NCBI RefSeq assembly: GCF_000711215.1
Contig: NZ_JOMF01000005.1
Location: 124,001 to 188,000 of the forward strand
Source of the DNA: Methanomicrobium mobile BP
GTDB lineage: Archaea > Halobacteriota > Methanomicrobia > Methanomicrobiales > Methanomicrobiaceae
Length of the DNA: 64,000 nucleotides
Direction of reading: 5' to 3'
Position numbers and translations under genes: made by a program. Within the stretch, counting starts at the first letter, position 1, and every line of letters starts with the position of its first letter. Shown here in pieces: positions 1 to 8,460 of this stretch. The notes beneath the pieces are model-generated. The model saw only the letters and a program-made list of their open reading frames with translations, did no database searches and was not told where the DNA came from.

Positions 1-87
1 ATCGATTGCTGATTAGTGCCGATATTCTTAATCAAATATTTATCAATTGCAGTCCAACGGATATCTACAATTTACGGATATTCAGAA

Positions 88-1494
88 ATGGCAAGAATAT
101 TACTCGGCAAACTGGTTCTCAGCTGGTGCGACAACTGCCACACACCCGTTCTCGGCAAGAAGTGCTCGTGCGGCGCCGAAACGAGACCCGTATCGGTAAC
201 GCCGCCGGGAGACATCCGCCCCGCCTTCAAGTCGGATATCGATCATATAAACAGCCTTTATGAAGCGCAGTTCGGGGAAAAACTAATCCCCGATGGTCAT
301 ATAGTAATCCTGAACAAGATCCCCGATGCCGACAGGATGGAGGAGGTCATCATGGGTGGTTCGGTCGTATGCGCATACCGCTATATCCCCGCAGAGAAGA
401 GATGGGAACTTTTGCCGCGTATTCATGCGTTCGAGTATGCAAAGCCGCGGAGGAAGTATGTTGTCGTCGACGACGGCGCAGTCGAGTCGATTAAGGGGGG
501 TTCAAGCCTGCTCGCACCCGGACTTGTCGAGATTGAGGACAGCGTGAGAGCCGACGACGAGGTCTTCATCCTCTCAAAAAGCGGCGAATGCATAGGTGTC
601 GGAAGGGCACGCGTCAGTGCCGAAGATGCAAGGAAGATGACAAACGGCGCCGTAATAAAGACAAGAAAACCGAAACCGACCGTCTTTGTCAAGGGGGAGG
701 CATCGTGGGACGATGCAATCCGTTCCAACTCCGTGATTCTCGACAATGTCGAGTCCGAATCTATTGCCTTTGTGAAATCCGTGGTTGCGAAGAACCCGAA
801 TCTGCCGGTGAATGTCTCGTATTCCGGCGGCAAGGACAGTCTGGCAACCCTGCTCATCGTCCAAAAAGCGCTCGGAAAAACTCCGATTGTCTTCTCGGAT
901 ACCACGCTCGAGTTCCCCGAGACATATCAGAACGTTGCCGATGTCGTAAAGAAATACGATCTTGAGATAATCCGAACCGGCGCCGGAGACACCTTCTGGG
1001 AGAATTTCGAGGTCGAAGGTCCGCCCGCGGTCGACTGCCGCTGGTGCTGCAGCGTCTGCAAGCTGATGCCGGTAAAGAAGCTCATCGAGGAGAGATGGGG
1101 CGAATGCCTCTCCTTTATCGGACAGAGGAAATACGAATCCCTTGCGAGGCTCAAGAGTCCGCGTGTCTGGCGCAATTATAAGGTTAAGGTCCAGCTTTCC
1201 GCGGCGCCGATTCAGCACTGGACGGCGCTTCACGTATTTCTCTATCTCTTTAGGGAGAAAGCGCCATACAACGTGCTCTACGAGAGAAGAATCGACAGAA
1301 TAGGCTGTTTCATGTGTCCGTCAAGCGATCATGCCACCTTTGAGATAATACAGAGGGATTATCCCGACCTCTGGGCGATGTGGCAGGAGAAACTCGGACA
1401 CTGGATGGAGAAGAACAATCTGCCGGAAGAATGGCGGACGAATGCCCTGTGGCGACAGAGAGGCGGTGAAGATGACACGAGTAGTTATACTTGA
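88..1494 (+). CDS. PUA-domain / PAPS reductase-like protein
   Basis: A 468-residue member of the archaeal phosphoadenosine-phosphosulfate-reductase-like family that also carries a PUA RNA-binding domain. The N-terminus has a small Cys cluster (WCDNC...CSC), probably a zinc ribbon. A PUA-like segment follows at about residues 120-200. The PP-loop domain carries SGGKDS near residue 250 and the later Cys groups CRWCCSVC and CFMCPS. The PP-loop implies adenylation or nucleotide binding; the PUA domain suggests an RNA-linked rather than a sulfate-assimilation role, which is inference. I chose the ATG at 88 because it leads straight into the conserved Cys-rich start; an in-frame upstream ATG at 16 adds unconserved-looking residues. 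Its end overlaps hisH by 23 bases. Confidence 0.8.
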   Translation: MARILLGKLVLSWCDNCHTPVLGKKCSCGAETRPVSVTPPGDIRPAFKSDIDHINSLYEAQFGEKLIPDGHIVILNKIPDADRMEEVIMGGSVVCAYRYIPAEKRWELLPRIHAFEYAKPRRKYVVVDDGAVESIKGGSSLLAPGLVEIEDSVRADDEVFILSKSGECIGVGRARVSAEDARKMTNGAVIKTRKPKPTVFVKGEASWDDAIRSNSVILDNVESESIAFVKSVVAKNPNLPVNVSYSGGKDSLATLLIVQKALGKTPIVFSDTTLEFPETYQNVADVVKKYDLEIIRTGAGDTFWENFEVEGPPAVDCRWCCSVCKLMPVKKLIEERWGECLSFIGQRKYESLARLKSPRVWRNYKVKVQLSAAPIQHWTALHVFLYLFREKAPYNVLYERRIDRIGCFMCPSSDHATFEIIQRDYPDLWAMWQEKLGHWMEKNNLPEEWRTNALWRQRGGEDDTSSYT

Positions 1495-2077
1495 TTACGG
1501 TCTGGGTAATCTCAGAAGCGTGAAGAAAGGACTTGAGAAAGCGGGCGCGGATACGGTTATTACCTCGGATCTCGACGTCATGGCGGACGCCGACGGCGTC
1601 CTTCTCCCGGGCGTCGGTGCCTTCTCCGAGGGTATGGAGAAACTTTCGGCGATGAAGAGCGCTCTTTACGATTACGTGAAAGAACGCCCGATTCTCGGAA
1701 TATGTCTCGGGATGCAGATGCTCCTCGAGATCGGCGAGGAATACGGCATCCACGAGGGTCTGGGGCTGGTTCCCGGGTCGGTAAAGCGCTTTCCCGACCG
1801 CGACGGCTTCAAGATTCCGCATATGGGCTGGAACAACCTCACAATCGAGAAGAAGGATTCGCCGCTGTTCAAGGGAATCCCCGACGGCAGTTACGTCTAC
1901 TTCGTCCACTCATACTATGCGGATACGGGACGCGAGTATACCCTGACCTCAACGGACTATATCCTGCGTTACGCATCCGCGATTCAGAACGGCAATGCCT
2001 ACGGAACCCAGTTCCACCCCGAGAAGAGCGGCGCGGTAGGACTTAAGATCCTCGAAAATTTCATCGATATGCTGTAA
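1472..2077 (+). CDS. hisH: Imidazole glycerol phosphate synthase subunit HisH
   Basis: Glutamine amidotransferase subunit that supplies ammonia to HisF in histidine biosynthesis, a cytosolic heterodimer. It has 201 residues, the usual length. It begins MTRVVILDYGLGNLRSV, the classical HisH start, and shows the nucleophile elbow GICLGMQML with the catalytic Cys and the C-terminal FHPEKSG carrying the His/Glu pair. The start at 1472 lies inside the preceding gene and has GGCGGTGAAG just before it; a longer in-frame start at 1442 would add residues unlike the family. No other his gene is visible, so the partner HisF must be elsewhere. Confidence 0.95.
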   Translation: MTRVVILDYGLGNLRSVKKGLEKAGADTVITSDLDVMADADGVLLPGVGAFSEGMEKLSAMKSALYDYVKERPILGICLGMQMLLEIGEEYGIHEGLGLVPGSVKRFPDRDGFKIPHMGWNNLTIEKKDSPLFKGIPDGSYVYFVHSYYADTGREYTLTSTDYILRYASAIQNGNAYGTQFHPEKSGAVGLKILENFIDML

Positions 2078-2200
2078 TTACGTGCTGTAATTACGGCAAC
2101 GATAACGGCAAAAATCTCTAATTGTCTGTAATAGTCTGAAAAATCCGGAAAAATCTGGAAAAATCTGAAAAAAAATCTGAAAAAAATTTATCTGATTTTT
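2066..2200. repeat. Intergenic degenerate tandem repeats
   Basis: The gap between the convergent hisH and geranylgeranyl reductase genes begins with a direct repeat of GCTGTAATTACG and continues as five or six variants of an 8-12 base unit of the type TCTGGAAAAA. The end is A/T-rich and could terminate transcription from either side. No open frame with coding character is seen. Confidence 0.6.
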
Positions 2201-2228
2201 GTTTGAAGATAATATCTCCGAACTTTGC

Positions 2229-3428
2229 TTATTTCAGGTATTTTCTTAAGGGTGCAAGTTCGGCAATCATCTTCGGATTCATCTTGATTATCTCTTTCAT
2301 CAGCGTCAGTGTCGAGAATTCCTTCATGACGAGGTTGCTGACCGAGTTTAAGATTGAATTGAGCTGTTCGTCATCGAGTTTGACAAAGATCTCTTTTATC
2401 TGATAGTTTCTCTCGAGAGCCTTACCCATCTTCGAGGCACGCCATGTCGTGTCGTATTTCATGAGCGCCGCCTTTGAGACATCGCCGTTTCTGATGCATT
2501 CCGCCGCGACTTCCGCCGCAAGCTTTCCGGAATACATGGCGTTGTAGATACCGCCGCCCGTGATCGGGTCGCTGAGGCGTGCCGCATCGCCCACAAACAT
2601 CAGACCGTCCTCGACCGTGGACTTAAGGGGCGGGCAGATTGAGACGCCGCCTACGATAATCTCGGTGATCTTGCCGTCGGGGAAGTTCTTCTTCACAAAT
2701 TTGTCGAGGTAATCCTTTGCACGCTTGCCGTTTTTGGATTCGTTTCCGGCGATACCGATACCTACGTTTGCGGTCCTGTCGCCCTTGGGGAATATCCAGA
2801 TATAACCGCCGGGGCATGCCTCTCTTCCGACATAGAAGGCATTAATCTCGGGCTCGATATCGATATCCGCCATCAGATACTGTGCGCAGGTCTCAAGCTC
2901 GCTCAGCGGCACCGTCGTGTCGACTCCGCAGTAGCGTCCGAACTTGGATTCAACGCCGTCGGCGGCGATGACGACCTTTGCACGGACCTCGTGAACGCTG
3001 CCCATGTATTCGATCTTAGCGCCTTTGCAGACGCCGTTCTCCATGATTGCGTCAACCGCACGTGCCTTGACGTAGCATTCCGCGCCCGCTTCGAGTGCCT
3101 GCCATATAAGGTCGCGGTCGAAGACCTTTCGGTTGAGGACGTAACCTACCTCGTTGCCCGCCATGGCAGGGTTGAGATAGAAGGAGTTGCCGTTGGGCGC
3201 AACTATCTTTGCGCCCTTAATCTTGGATGCCACCCAATTGGGATTCAGTTCGGTGAAGAATTCGTTGATGAGTTCCTCGCCGATACCCTCGGCACAGCGG
3301 ACGGGTGCCCCAATCTGCGGGCGCTTCTCGACGATACAGACCGAGAGTCCCTTCTCCGCTGCAGTCTTGCCCGCGAGCGCACCGCCCGGTCCGCCGCCGA
3401 TGACCAGGACATCGTATTCGCTCTTCAT
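2229..3428 (-). CDS. Geranylgeranyl reductase family protein (archaeal lipid saturation)
   Basis: FAD-dependent reductase of the digeranylgeranylglycerophospholipid reductase family, which saturates the isoprenoid chains of archaeal membrane lipids. The 399-residue protein has an N-terminal FAD motif ([19 protein letters not shown]), the middle motif [10 protein letters not shown] typical of the family, and the second FAD motif [14 protein letters not shown] near residue 285. The start codon overlaps the stop of the ferredoxin gene just upstream as ATGA, so the two are translationally coupled. This fits the known ferredoxin dependence of archaeal geranylgeranyl reductases. The exact substrate (phospholipid or a quinone) is not determined from sequence. 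Confidence 0.9.
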   Translation of the reverse strand: MKSEYDVLVIGGGPGGALAGKTAAEKGLSVCIVEKRPQIGAPVRCAEGIGEELINEFFTELNPNWVASKIKGAKIVAPNGNSFYLNPAMAGNEVGYVLNRKVFDRDLIWQALEAGAECYVKARAVDAIMENGVCKGAKIEYMGSVHEVRAKVVIAADGVESKFGRYCGVDTTVPLSELETCAQYLMADIDIEPEINAFYVGREACPGGYIWIFPKGDRTANVGIGIAGNESKNGKRAKDYLDKFVKKNFPDGKITEIIVGGVSICPPLKSTVEDGLMFVGDAARLSDPITGGGIYNAMYSGKLAAEVAAECIRNGDVSKAALMKYDTTWRASKMGKALERNYQIKEIFVKLDDEQLNSILNSVSNLVMKEFSTLTLMKEIIKMNPKMIAELAPLRKYLK

Positions 3429-3601
3429 TCTTTAATTGCCTCCAGAGATCCCAACGGGCATACTTTCACGCAAATCTTGCAGTTTTTGCAGATTTCATCA
3501 TCTATTGACAGGTAAGCGTCAATGAGTTCGATTGCTCCTTCGGGGCATACCGAAACACATGCTCCGCAATACCCGCATACCTCTCTGCGAACTTTGATCA
3601 T
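3425..3601 (-). CDS. Small 2x[4Fe-4S] ferredoxin coupled to geranylgeranyl reductase
   Basis: A 58-residue ferredoxin beginning [20 protein letters not shown]. Two complete C-x2-C-x2-C-x3-CP motifs are present ([12 protein letters not shown] and [12 protein letters not shown]), enough for two [4Fe-4S] clusters. Its TGA overlaps the ATG of the geranylgeranyl reductase gene, and it is the first gene of the pair. The natural inference is that it delivers electrons to that reductase in the cytosol. A TATA-like stretch (read on the minus strand as GCCAAATATATAAAG) lies just before the start, suggesting a very short leader. Confidence 0.9.
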   Translation of the reverse strand: MIKVRREVCGYCGACVSVCPEGAIELIDAYLSIDDEICKNCKICVKVCPLGSLEAIKE

Positions 3602-3683
3602 TCTTTATATATTTGGCGGATACGCACTTTAATATTTATGCATGCGTCCGTTTGCGCGGGAGAGAAAGGTCTTCGAAAGGTCT

Positions 3684-4814
3684 TCAGATCTCGAAGGTGC
3701 CGTACATTCCGCCGCCGCCGGGGTGCAGTGTAATCCTGCCTTCGCGGAACCTTTTAACGGCATCGGCAACGGGTGCGCTTACCTGCGCCATATTTTCGGT
3801 CGGCACCGACGTAAGCACGTCAATCTCCGTTCCGAACTCCGATACGAGCGCCGAGTAGAGAGTTTTGCACTGCTTCGTATTCGGCGATGCCGCATTCAGA
3901 ACTCCGGCGATAATCTCGGCAAGCGGGATTATATGCAGATACGGCGGGCGGCTCAGCCTTTTGCCGTCGAAGGATTCCGCGGGGACGCTCTTTGATAAAG
4001 CACGGTCGCGGACGCCGATCTTGATTTTGCCGCCGCATTCGCACCTGCCGCCGCACTTTTCCGCCTCTTCGGGCGTGAACTGCCGGTAGCATTTCGTGCA
4101 TGCCGTGCGGTTGTATTTCCCTTCCTCTGGGAAGAAACCGGCGTTAAGAACGATTCTGTTGTCGAGGACGGCACGTATGATATCTTCGGCTTTTCGCGAA
4201 TAGGTGTCTATCTTATTGAACTCGCGTCCGAGTTTATTGAGCTGTGCGCTGTGGGCATCGGAGTTGGAGAGAAACGGCAGCCCGCCGAGTTCGGGTATAT
4301 TCTCGCCGTAGGTCGTATCCGCGGAGAGACCCAGCTCAAGAAAATCGGGTTTTTCGTCTCCGTAGCAGTCGCGGAGGGACTCGACACGCCCGTACATGCC
4401 CGTCCACGGGGTAAAAGCGTGTGCGGGACCGCAATATGCCCCGCAGTCGTGGACAATCTTCAGTATCTTCTCGCCCGAGAGTGATACGTTGGGGCGCCCC
4501 CCTTTGTCGATATTCGCGCTGTAGGGGCGCAGGCGGTCGGCAATCTCCTCCGCCTGCGAAAAATCGGTCATGAGGATGAGGTGGTGCACCTTTCCTTTGC
4601 CGTCGACCTCCGATGTCGGCAGAACGGTGACTCCGTCGGTATTCTCACCGAAATCAGTCCATGCCTTTCGCCATTGCGGCTGAAAAGCATCCCCCGAGCC
4701 CAGTATATCCAGACCTTTAATCCGGCATGCCGCCGTAAGCATTGCGGGTGTGGTGTTCTTTGACGCCGCCATCGAAAAGGGCGAATGAATATGAAAATCC
4801 GCGGTCAGAATCAT
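3684..4814 (-). CDS. EndoQ-type DNA-repair endonuclease (PHP fold)
   Basis: The 376-residue protein matches the archaeal EndoQ family (long known as TIGR00375), endonucleases that nick DNA 5' of deaminated bases. The PHP metal motif appears at the start as ADFHIHSPFS, followed by GLDILGSGDAF and SNSDAHS. A zinc-ribbon-like insert is seen near residues 225-255 (CTKCYRQF...CGGRCECGG), and the C-terminal part ends in a glycine-rich HPGGGGMYG. Length and domain order match the family. Substrate specificity for uracil or hypoxanthine is known for relatives and not shown by this sequence. Confidence 0.85.
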   Translation of the reverse strand: MILTADFHIHSPFSMAASKNTTPAMLTAACRIKGLDILGSGDAFQPQWRKAWTDFGENTDGVTVLPTSEVDGKGKVHHLILMTDFSQAEEIADRLRPYSANIDKGGRPNVSLSGEKILKIVHDCGAYCGPAHAFTPWTGMYGRVESLRDCYGDEKPDFLELGLSADTTYGENIPELGGLPFLSNSDAHSAQLNKLGREFNKIDTYSRKAEDIIRAVLDNRIVLNAGFFPEEGKYNRTACTKCYRQFTPEEAEKCGGRCECGGKIKIGVRDRALSKSVPAESFDGKRLSRPPYLHIIPLAEIIAGVLNAASPNTKQCKTLYSALVSEFGTEIDVLTSVPTENMAQVSAPVADAVKRFREGRITLHPGGGGMYGTFEI

Positions 4815-4905
4815 AAATAAATCTTGATTAGGGTTATAAAAATAGATTTTTCTTTGGGTCCCGGTCGGGCACCGGGCGGTCGGTATTTCTTCGGTTCTAT
4901 ACGGT

Positions 4906-5661
4906 CTATCCTATGTAGTTCAGTTCCTCTTCGGAGCCGGTTTTTTCGGCGCCTTTGACCCTGTTGACGAAGGCTTCCATCTCGACCGCACGCTCCTGAA
5001 GTTTTGTGGTGTCGACCTTTATGCCTGTCAGCTTCGAGAGAACCGAGAGCACGCAGGTCGCACTGCGCGGGTCTACGAGGTATCCCGAGGTTTCGCCCAT
5101 GATACAGATACCCTCCATATCCATGCGTTTGCCGATTCCGAGAAGCAGTCCCGCAGCCCCGATGATGCCGCCGCCCGGCTCGCTCTCCGTGAACTCCGCG
5201 CCCGCCTTCTCGACCTCGGGTTTGAGTTTCTCGTCGTTTACAGCCGCAATCACCCTTGCCTTATCCGTCAGGTGACCGACCCCGTAGCCTCCGAGAGTGT
5301 AGACTCTTTTGACGCCGAATTTCTTTGCGATATCGAGATAAGTCTCGGTAAGGAAGTAGTGACCTTCGGGTGTGGCGCTCTGGAAGTCGCCGATGAGGAA
5401 CATGACACGCAGTTTCTTCTTCTTGTCCTCGTATCTGTAGAGTTCGTTGTTGGGAAGGCGCGCCACTCCGCAATCCTCCAGAATGACCTGCGGCGGGAAG
5501 TAAATCGACGTTATCTCCGCAATCTTCTCGGCACCGAGTTCCTCTATCATATGCTCGGTCGCAAGCTTTCCGACCAGTCCAACCCCGGGGAGTCCCTCAA
5601 TCAGAATATCGCAGGGACAGTCCTCCGCCGTCTCAAAAAAATCTACATTGATGTCGTGCAT
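4906..5661 (-). CDS. PAC2 family protein (proteasome assembly chaperone-like)
   Basis: A 251-residue archaeal PAC2-family protein. The conserved opening ILIEGLPGVGLVGKLATEHMIEELG and the later TLGGYGVG and GETSGYLVDPRSA segments are typical. Eukaryotic relatives help assemble the 20S proteasome; the archaeal role is not firmly established. It is the last gene of the conserved archaeal translation cluster L44e-S27e-aIF2-alpha-Nop10-PAC2, 86 bases after Nop10. The C-terminal 35 residues are charged and probably helical. Confidence 0.88.
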   Translation of the reverse strand: MHDINVDFFETAEDCPCDILIEGLPGVGLVGKLATEHMIEELGAEKIAEITSIYFPPQVILEDCGVARLPNNELYRYEDKKKKLRVMFLIGDFQSATPEGHYFLTETYLDIAKKFGVKRVYTLGGYGVGHLTDKARVIAAVNDEKLKPEVEKAGAEFTESEPGGGIIGAAGLLLGIGKRMDMEGICIMGETSGYLVDPRSATCVLSVLSKLTGIKVDTTKLQERAVEMEAFVNRVKGAEKTGSEEELNYIG

Positions 5662-5747
5662 TTGAAAAACTCCTTTAGTGATTTACTTTGAAACTATATG
5701 AAAATACTTTGAAAAATGACCGGAAGTTTAATGCCATTATCGGACTT

Positions 5748-5912
5748 TCAGTTCTCCGCCTGAAATCTGACTTTGCGGCGAAGTTCGCCGTATCTGTCCT
5801 GCGGCGAATACCGAGGCGGATGTGCGCAGACCGTGTTCTCTCCGCATACGGGACAGACGTAAGAAAGAGTATATCTGCCGTCTTTCGGACAGCAGCGGAT
5901 TTTTCTGCTCAT
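5748..5912 (-). CDS. nop10: Nop10, H/ACA ribonucleoprotein subunit
   Basis: A 54-residue Nop10 homologue, a structural subunit of the H/ACA snoRNP that guides pseudouridylation with Cbf5. The zinc ribbon is visible as CCPKDGRYTL, CPVCGE, followed by the signature AHPPRYSPQDRYGELRR. The first Cys pair is C-C-x2 rather than the usual C-x2-C; the second pair is intact. I start at the ATG giving MSRKIRC; an upstream in-frame ATG adds six residues. It follows aIF2-alpha after 23 bases in the standard archaeal order. Confidence 0.92.
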   Translation of the reverse strand: MSRKIRCCPKDGRYTLSYVCPVCGENTVCAHPPRYSPQDRYGELRRKVRFQAEN

Positions 5913-5935
5913 CGAATGTTGGAATGTCAATCGGC

Positions 5936-6724
5936 TTATTTTGCGCCGGTTTTCTGTTTTCTGATGAAACTGCCTTTGCCGTCGGCACGCTCGACCACGC
6001 CGATTGCGGCATTTGCGGCTTTGTTTATCGCTTTCTCCGCCGACTTGTAATCGGGGGCGGTAACTTTGATGCGGTATTTGGGAGCGCCGACATAGACCAG
6101 TTCAATCTCGACATCATCGATTGCCGGCTGTGCGCTTCTGAGCGCTCTTCTGATGATATTAACGCCGTCTGGCTTGTTGGATGTTAAAATAAGCGTTCCC
6201 GAGATTGTAACCTTGGGGAGCTTTACATTCTCGGATGCAACCGTGACCAGCGCTTTTGCGACCTTGGAATCCAGACCGAGTTTCTTGAGGGTGGCTTCCT
6301 CGTCCACCATAACGTCCTCGAAGACAGGATACAGGTCGTCGCCGTATTCCCGATATAACTTCTTTGTCAGGTCTTCGGCAGAGCATCCGGACTGTTCGGC
6401 AACGAAGCCGATCCATTTCTGCGCCTTCTGCTCGTTCTTCCACTCGTGAATCTTGTCTTTGTGCTGGTGCTCGTTGACATCCTTGAGTGAGAGATCTATA
6501 TGCCCGCGGCTCGTGTTGACGCTCAACACTTTGCAGACTACCTTCTGCCCCTCGCGTACGTAGTCGCGGATATGCTTTATCCACCCGCGCGCTATCTCGG
6601 CAATGGGAATAAGACCTTCGTGTTCGTTATATTCGTCCAGAGAGACGACGGCAGTAAAGTCCCTGACTTCGGTGACCGTGCATACTACCAGTTCGCCTAC
6701 TTCCGGCCATTCTCTTTCCGGCAT
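5936..6724 (-). CDS. Translation initiation factor aIF2 subunit alpha
   Basis: A 262-residue alpha subunit of the archaeal heterotrimeric aIF2, which brings initiator tRNA to the ribosome. The N-terminal S1/OB domain is visible (GELVVCTVTEV...EYNEHEGLIPIAEIARGWI...VNTSRGHIDLSLKDV), then a helical domain, then the alpha-beta domain from about residue 175 that binds the gamma subunit. It sits between S27e and Nop10, the conserved archaeal arrangement. Confidence 0.96.
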   Translation of the reverse strand: MPEREWPEVGELVVCTVTEVRDFTAVVSLDEYNEHEGLIPIAEIARGWIKHIRDYVREGQKVVCKVLSVNTSRGHIDLSLKDVNEHQHKDKIHEWKNEQKAQKWIGFVAEQSGCSAEDLTKKLYREYGDDLYPVFEDVMVDEEATLKKLGLDSKVAKALVTVASENVKLPKVTISGTLILTSNKPDGVNIIRRALRSAQPAIDDVEIELVYVGAPKYRIKVTAPDYKSAEKAINKAANAAIGVVERADGKGSFIRKQKTGAK

Positions 6725-6744
6725 TGTAGTTGTGTTTATCTTAT

Positions 6745-6933
6745 TTACTCGTTCTGAGCAATGATTTCTGCTTTAATCTCTGCGTTTCCGCCTTTGGGAA
6801 CTGCAAGAACTTTGCCGCAGACAAGGCACTCTACCGTTGTGCTTGCCTTCTGGAAGATCTTCTGCTCATGCTCGCAGTCCGGGCATTTTACCGTATAGAA
6901 TTTCGATCTGTTCTCTCTGTTTACGCGAACCAT
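6745..6933 (-). CDS. rps27e: 30S ribosomal protein S27e
   Basis: A 62-residue zinc-binding ribosomal protein. The two CxxC pairs of the zinc ribbon are seen (VKCPDCEHEQ and VECLVCGKVL). I chose the ATG giving MVRVNRENRSKF, the usual family start; three further upstream residues are possible. It follows L44e after five bases. Confidence 0.95.
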   Translation of the reverse strand: MVRVNRENRSKFYTVKCPDCEHEQKIFQKASTTVECLVCGKVLAVPKGGNAEIKAEIIAQNE

Positions 6934-6938
6934 TTTAA

Positions 6939-7217
6939 TCACTCCGTAAGTTCAAATTTACCTGCTTTGACGCCGCTTCTGAGGTGTGCTTTTCCGCATG
7001 CGGTGCAGCGGTATCTGACGTTAATTCTCTTGGTCGGCTTGTCTCCGCCCGGCACCTTTGAGAATTTACCCATGTTTCCGACCTTGCTTCTGCGTGCCTT
7101 CTGGCGGTCGATCCAGTGAAGGTGAAGGTCGCGGCCTTTCTTTACTTTCTCAACTTCGTGTATCTCGTGCTTTCTGCAGTATGGACAGTATGTCTTGAAC
7201 TTTGTTGGCATCTTCAT
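6939..7217 (-). CDS. rpl44e: 50S ribosomal protein L44e
   Basis: A 92-residue archaeal ribosomal protein with two CxxC zinc-ligand pairs ([14 protein letters not shown] and [10 protein letters not shown]) and the basic centre [15 protein letters not shown]. Start taken as ATG before [11 protein letters not shown], matching the family; the upstream in-frame extension carries the probable promoter. First gene of the L44e-S27e-aIF2-alpha-Nop10-PAC2 transcript. Confidence 0.95.
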   Translation of the reverse strand: MKMPTKFKTYCPYCRKHEIHEVEKVKKGRDLHLHWIDRQKARRSKVGNMGKFSKVPGGDKPTKRINVRYRCTACGKAHLRSGVKAGKFELTE

Positions 7218-7328
7218 AAAACGTGTAGCCCCTTTCAGATTTTGGATATGACACCGCGGTTTTCGGGTGTCATAAAGACCCCCGCCCTTCTTTGTCGCGG
7301 GCACGGGTCTTCACAATAAATCTCATAT

Positions 7329-8396
7329 TTATTTGCTGACCTTGATATTTAATGCTATGTTACGATCCCGAAGAACTCTCGCGTTATCGACGGGCAGCGT
7401 CAGAATGTCACCCGCGGATATGGTATAGATTTTGTTGTCGATTCCCATAAAAGAGTCAATATCCCTTTTAACGCAGAGCAGTTCGTACTCAATCGGCGTG
7501 TTGTCCGCACCTGTTGCCGCATTGCCTGCCGCAACGGCATTTCCGGCAGTCTTTTCGGCATCTGAGGGTGAGGTTGCGGCGGTCTGCGTTTCAGCCGTGC
7601 TCTGCGTGCTTTGCGGTCCCTGTGCTCCCCGAGTTCCCTGTGCCGCAAAGTCGCGGAAATCGGCATCGTCCCAGATATCCGCATCCTCGCTGTCGAGCGG
7701 ATCGACATAAACCGCGCTCTCCGGGGATTCCGCGGCACCGGATACGCCGCCCGTGCCCGCATCTGCGGCGGCAGTTCCGTGGGGCAAAGTCTGCGCGCCG
7801 ATTTCTCCGCCTGCCGCGTTTACCGGATTTGCGGCGCCCGAATTATCCGCGTTTTCGGAATATGCCGAATCCGCATATCCGGTGACCGACGGCGTCTGTT
7901 CCGCGGCTGCGGCACTGCCGCCGGACAAAGTCTCCGTATCCGGCTCATTCGTCGCGGACGGCGCATATGACGCGGATGGAGCGGTTGTCGCGGTCTTTGT
8001 CTGCGGCGATGCCGTTCCTGCGGGAATGACGGCGTTTAAGGCATCGCGGCAGCGGGATATTGCCGCAAGTATCTCGTCATACATCTGCTTCTCGGCAGGT
8101 GTCATGCGTTTAATCTGTTCCTTATCGCTTCTGCCCGTCTTTGAGAGATCTTCGGCAAGATTGATGATCTTCTTTACCCGCAGGTCTATGATGCTCTGAA
8201 GGACGGACTGAACACTTTCAATCTCCTCAATAAGCTCGGTCCCGCGTTTCGTCATGAAATTGTCGCCGGACTTGGCTTCCTCGCAGAGTTCGGCGATATA
8301 TTCCCGCGCCATATCGAAGGTGTCGGACGAGATGGAGGTAAGTTTGCCGTTGTCGCGCTCATCGAGCGAGATGAGTCTTAAATAGTCAAAGTCCAC
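7329..8396 (-). CDS. GINS complex protein (Gins51-type)
   Basis: Component of the archaeal GINS complex, which joins MCM and primase at the replication fork. The N-terminal helical domain starts MDFDYLRLISLDERDNGKL if the GTG at 8396 is used. A strong GGAGGG six bases before this GTG, and the family's usual MDLDELR-like opening, support it over the ATG at 8429. The C-terminal B domain (ELLCVKRDIDSFMGIDNKIYTISAGD) is clear. Between the domains lies an unusually long Ala/Thr/Ser/Pro-rich linker of roughly 150 residues, so the protein (355 residues) is about twice the usual length. It is directly upstream-paired with PriS. Confidence 0.88.
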   Translation of the reverse strand: MDFDYLRLISLDERDNGKLTSISSDTFDMAREYIAELCEEAKSGDNFMTKRGTELIEEIESVQSVLQSIIDLRVKKIINLAEDLSKTGRSDKEQIKRMTPAEKQMYDEILAAISRCRDALNAVIPAGTASPQTKTATTAPSASYAPSATNEPDTETLSGGSAAAAEQTPSVTGYADSAYSENADNSGAANPVNAAGGEIGAQTLPHGTAAADAGTGGVSGAAESPESAVYVDPLDSEDADIWDDADFRDFAAQGTRGAQGPQSTQSTAETQTAATSPSDAEKTAGNAVAAGNAATGADNTPIEYELLCVKRDIDSFMGIDNKIYTISAGDILTLPVDNARVLRDRNIALNIKVSK

Positions 8397-8460
8397 CTTT
8401 ATCCCTCCGTTTTTTCCGAATATGTTCAATACGCCTGTTCAATACGCCTGCGTTTTCCCG

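Noticed and set aside
574-1233. Minus-strand frame of 219 codons opposite the PAPS-reductase-like gene
   Set aside because: Shadow of a gene with strong domain evidence; no recognisable protein features.
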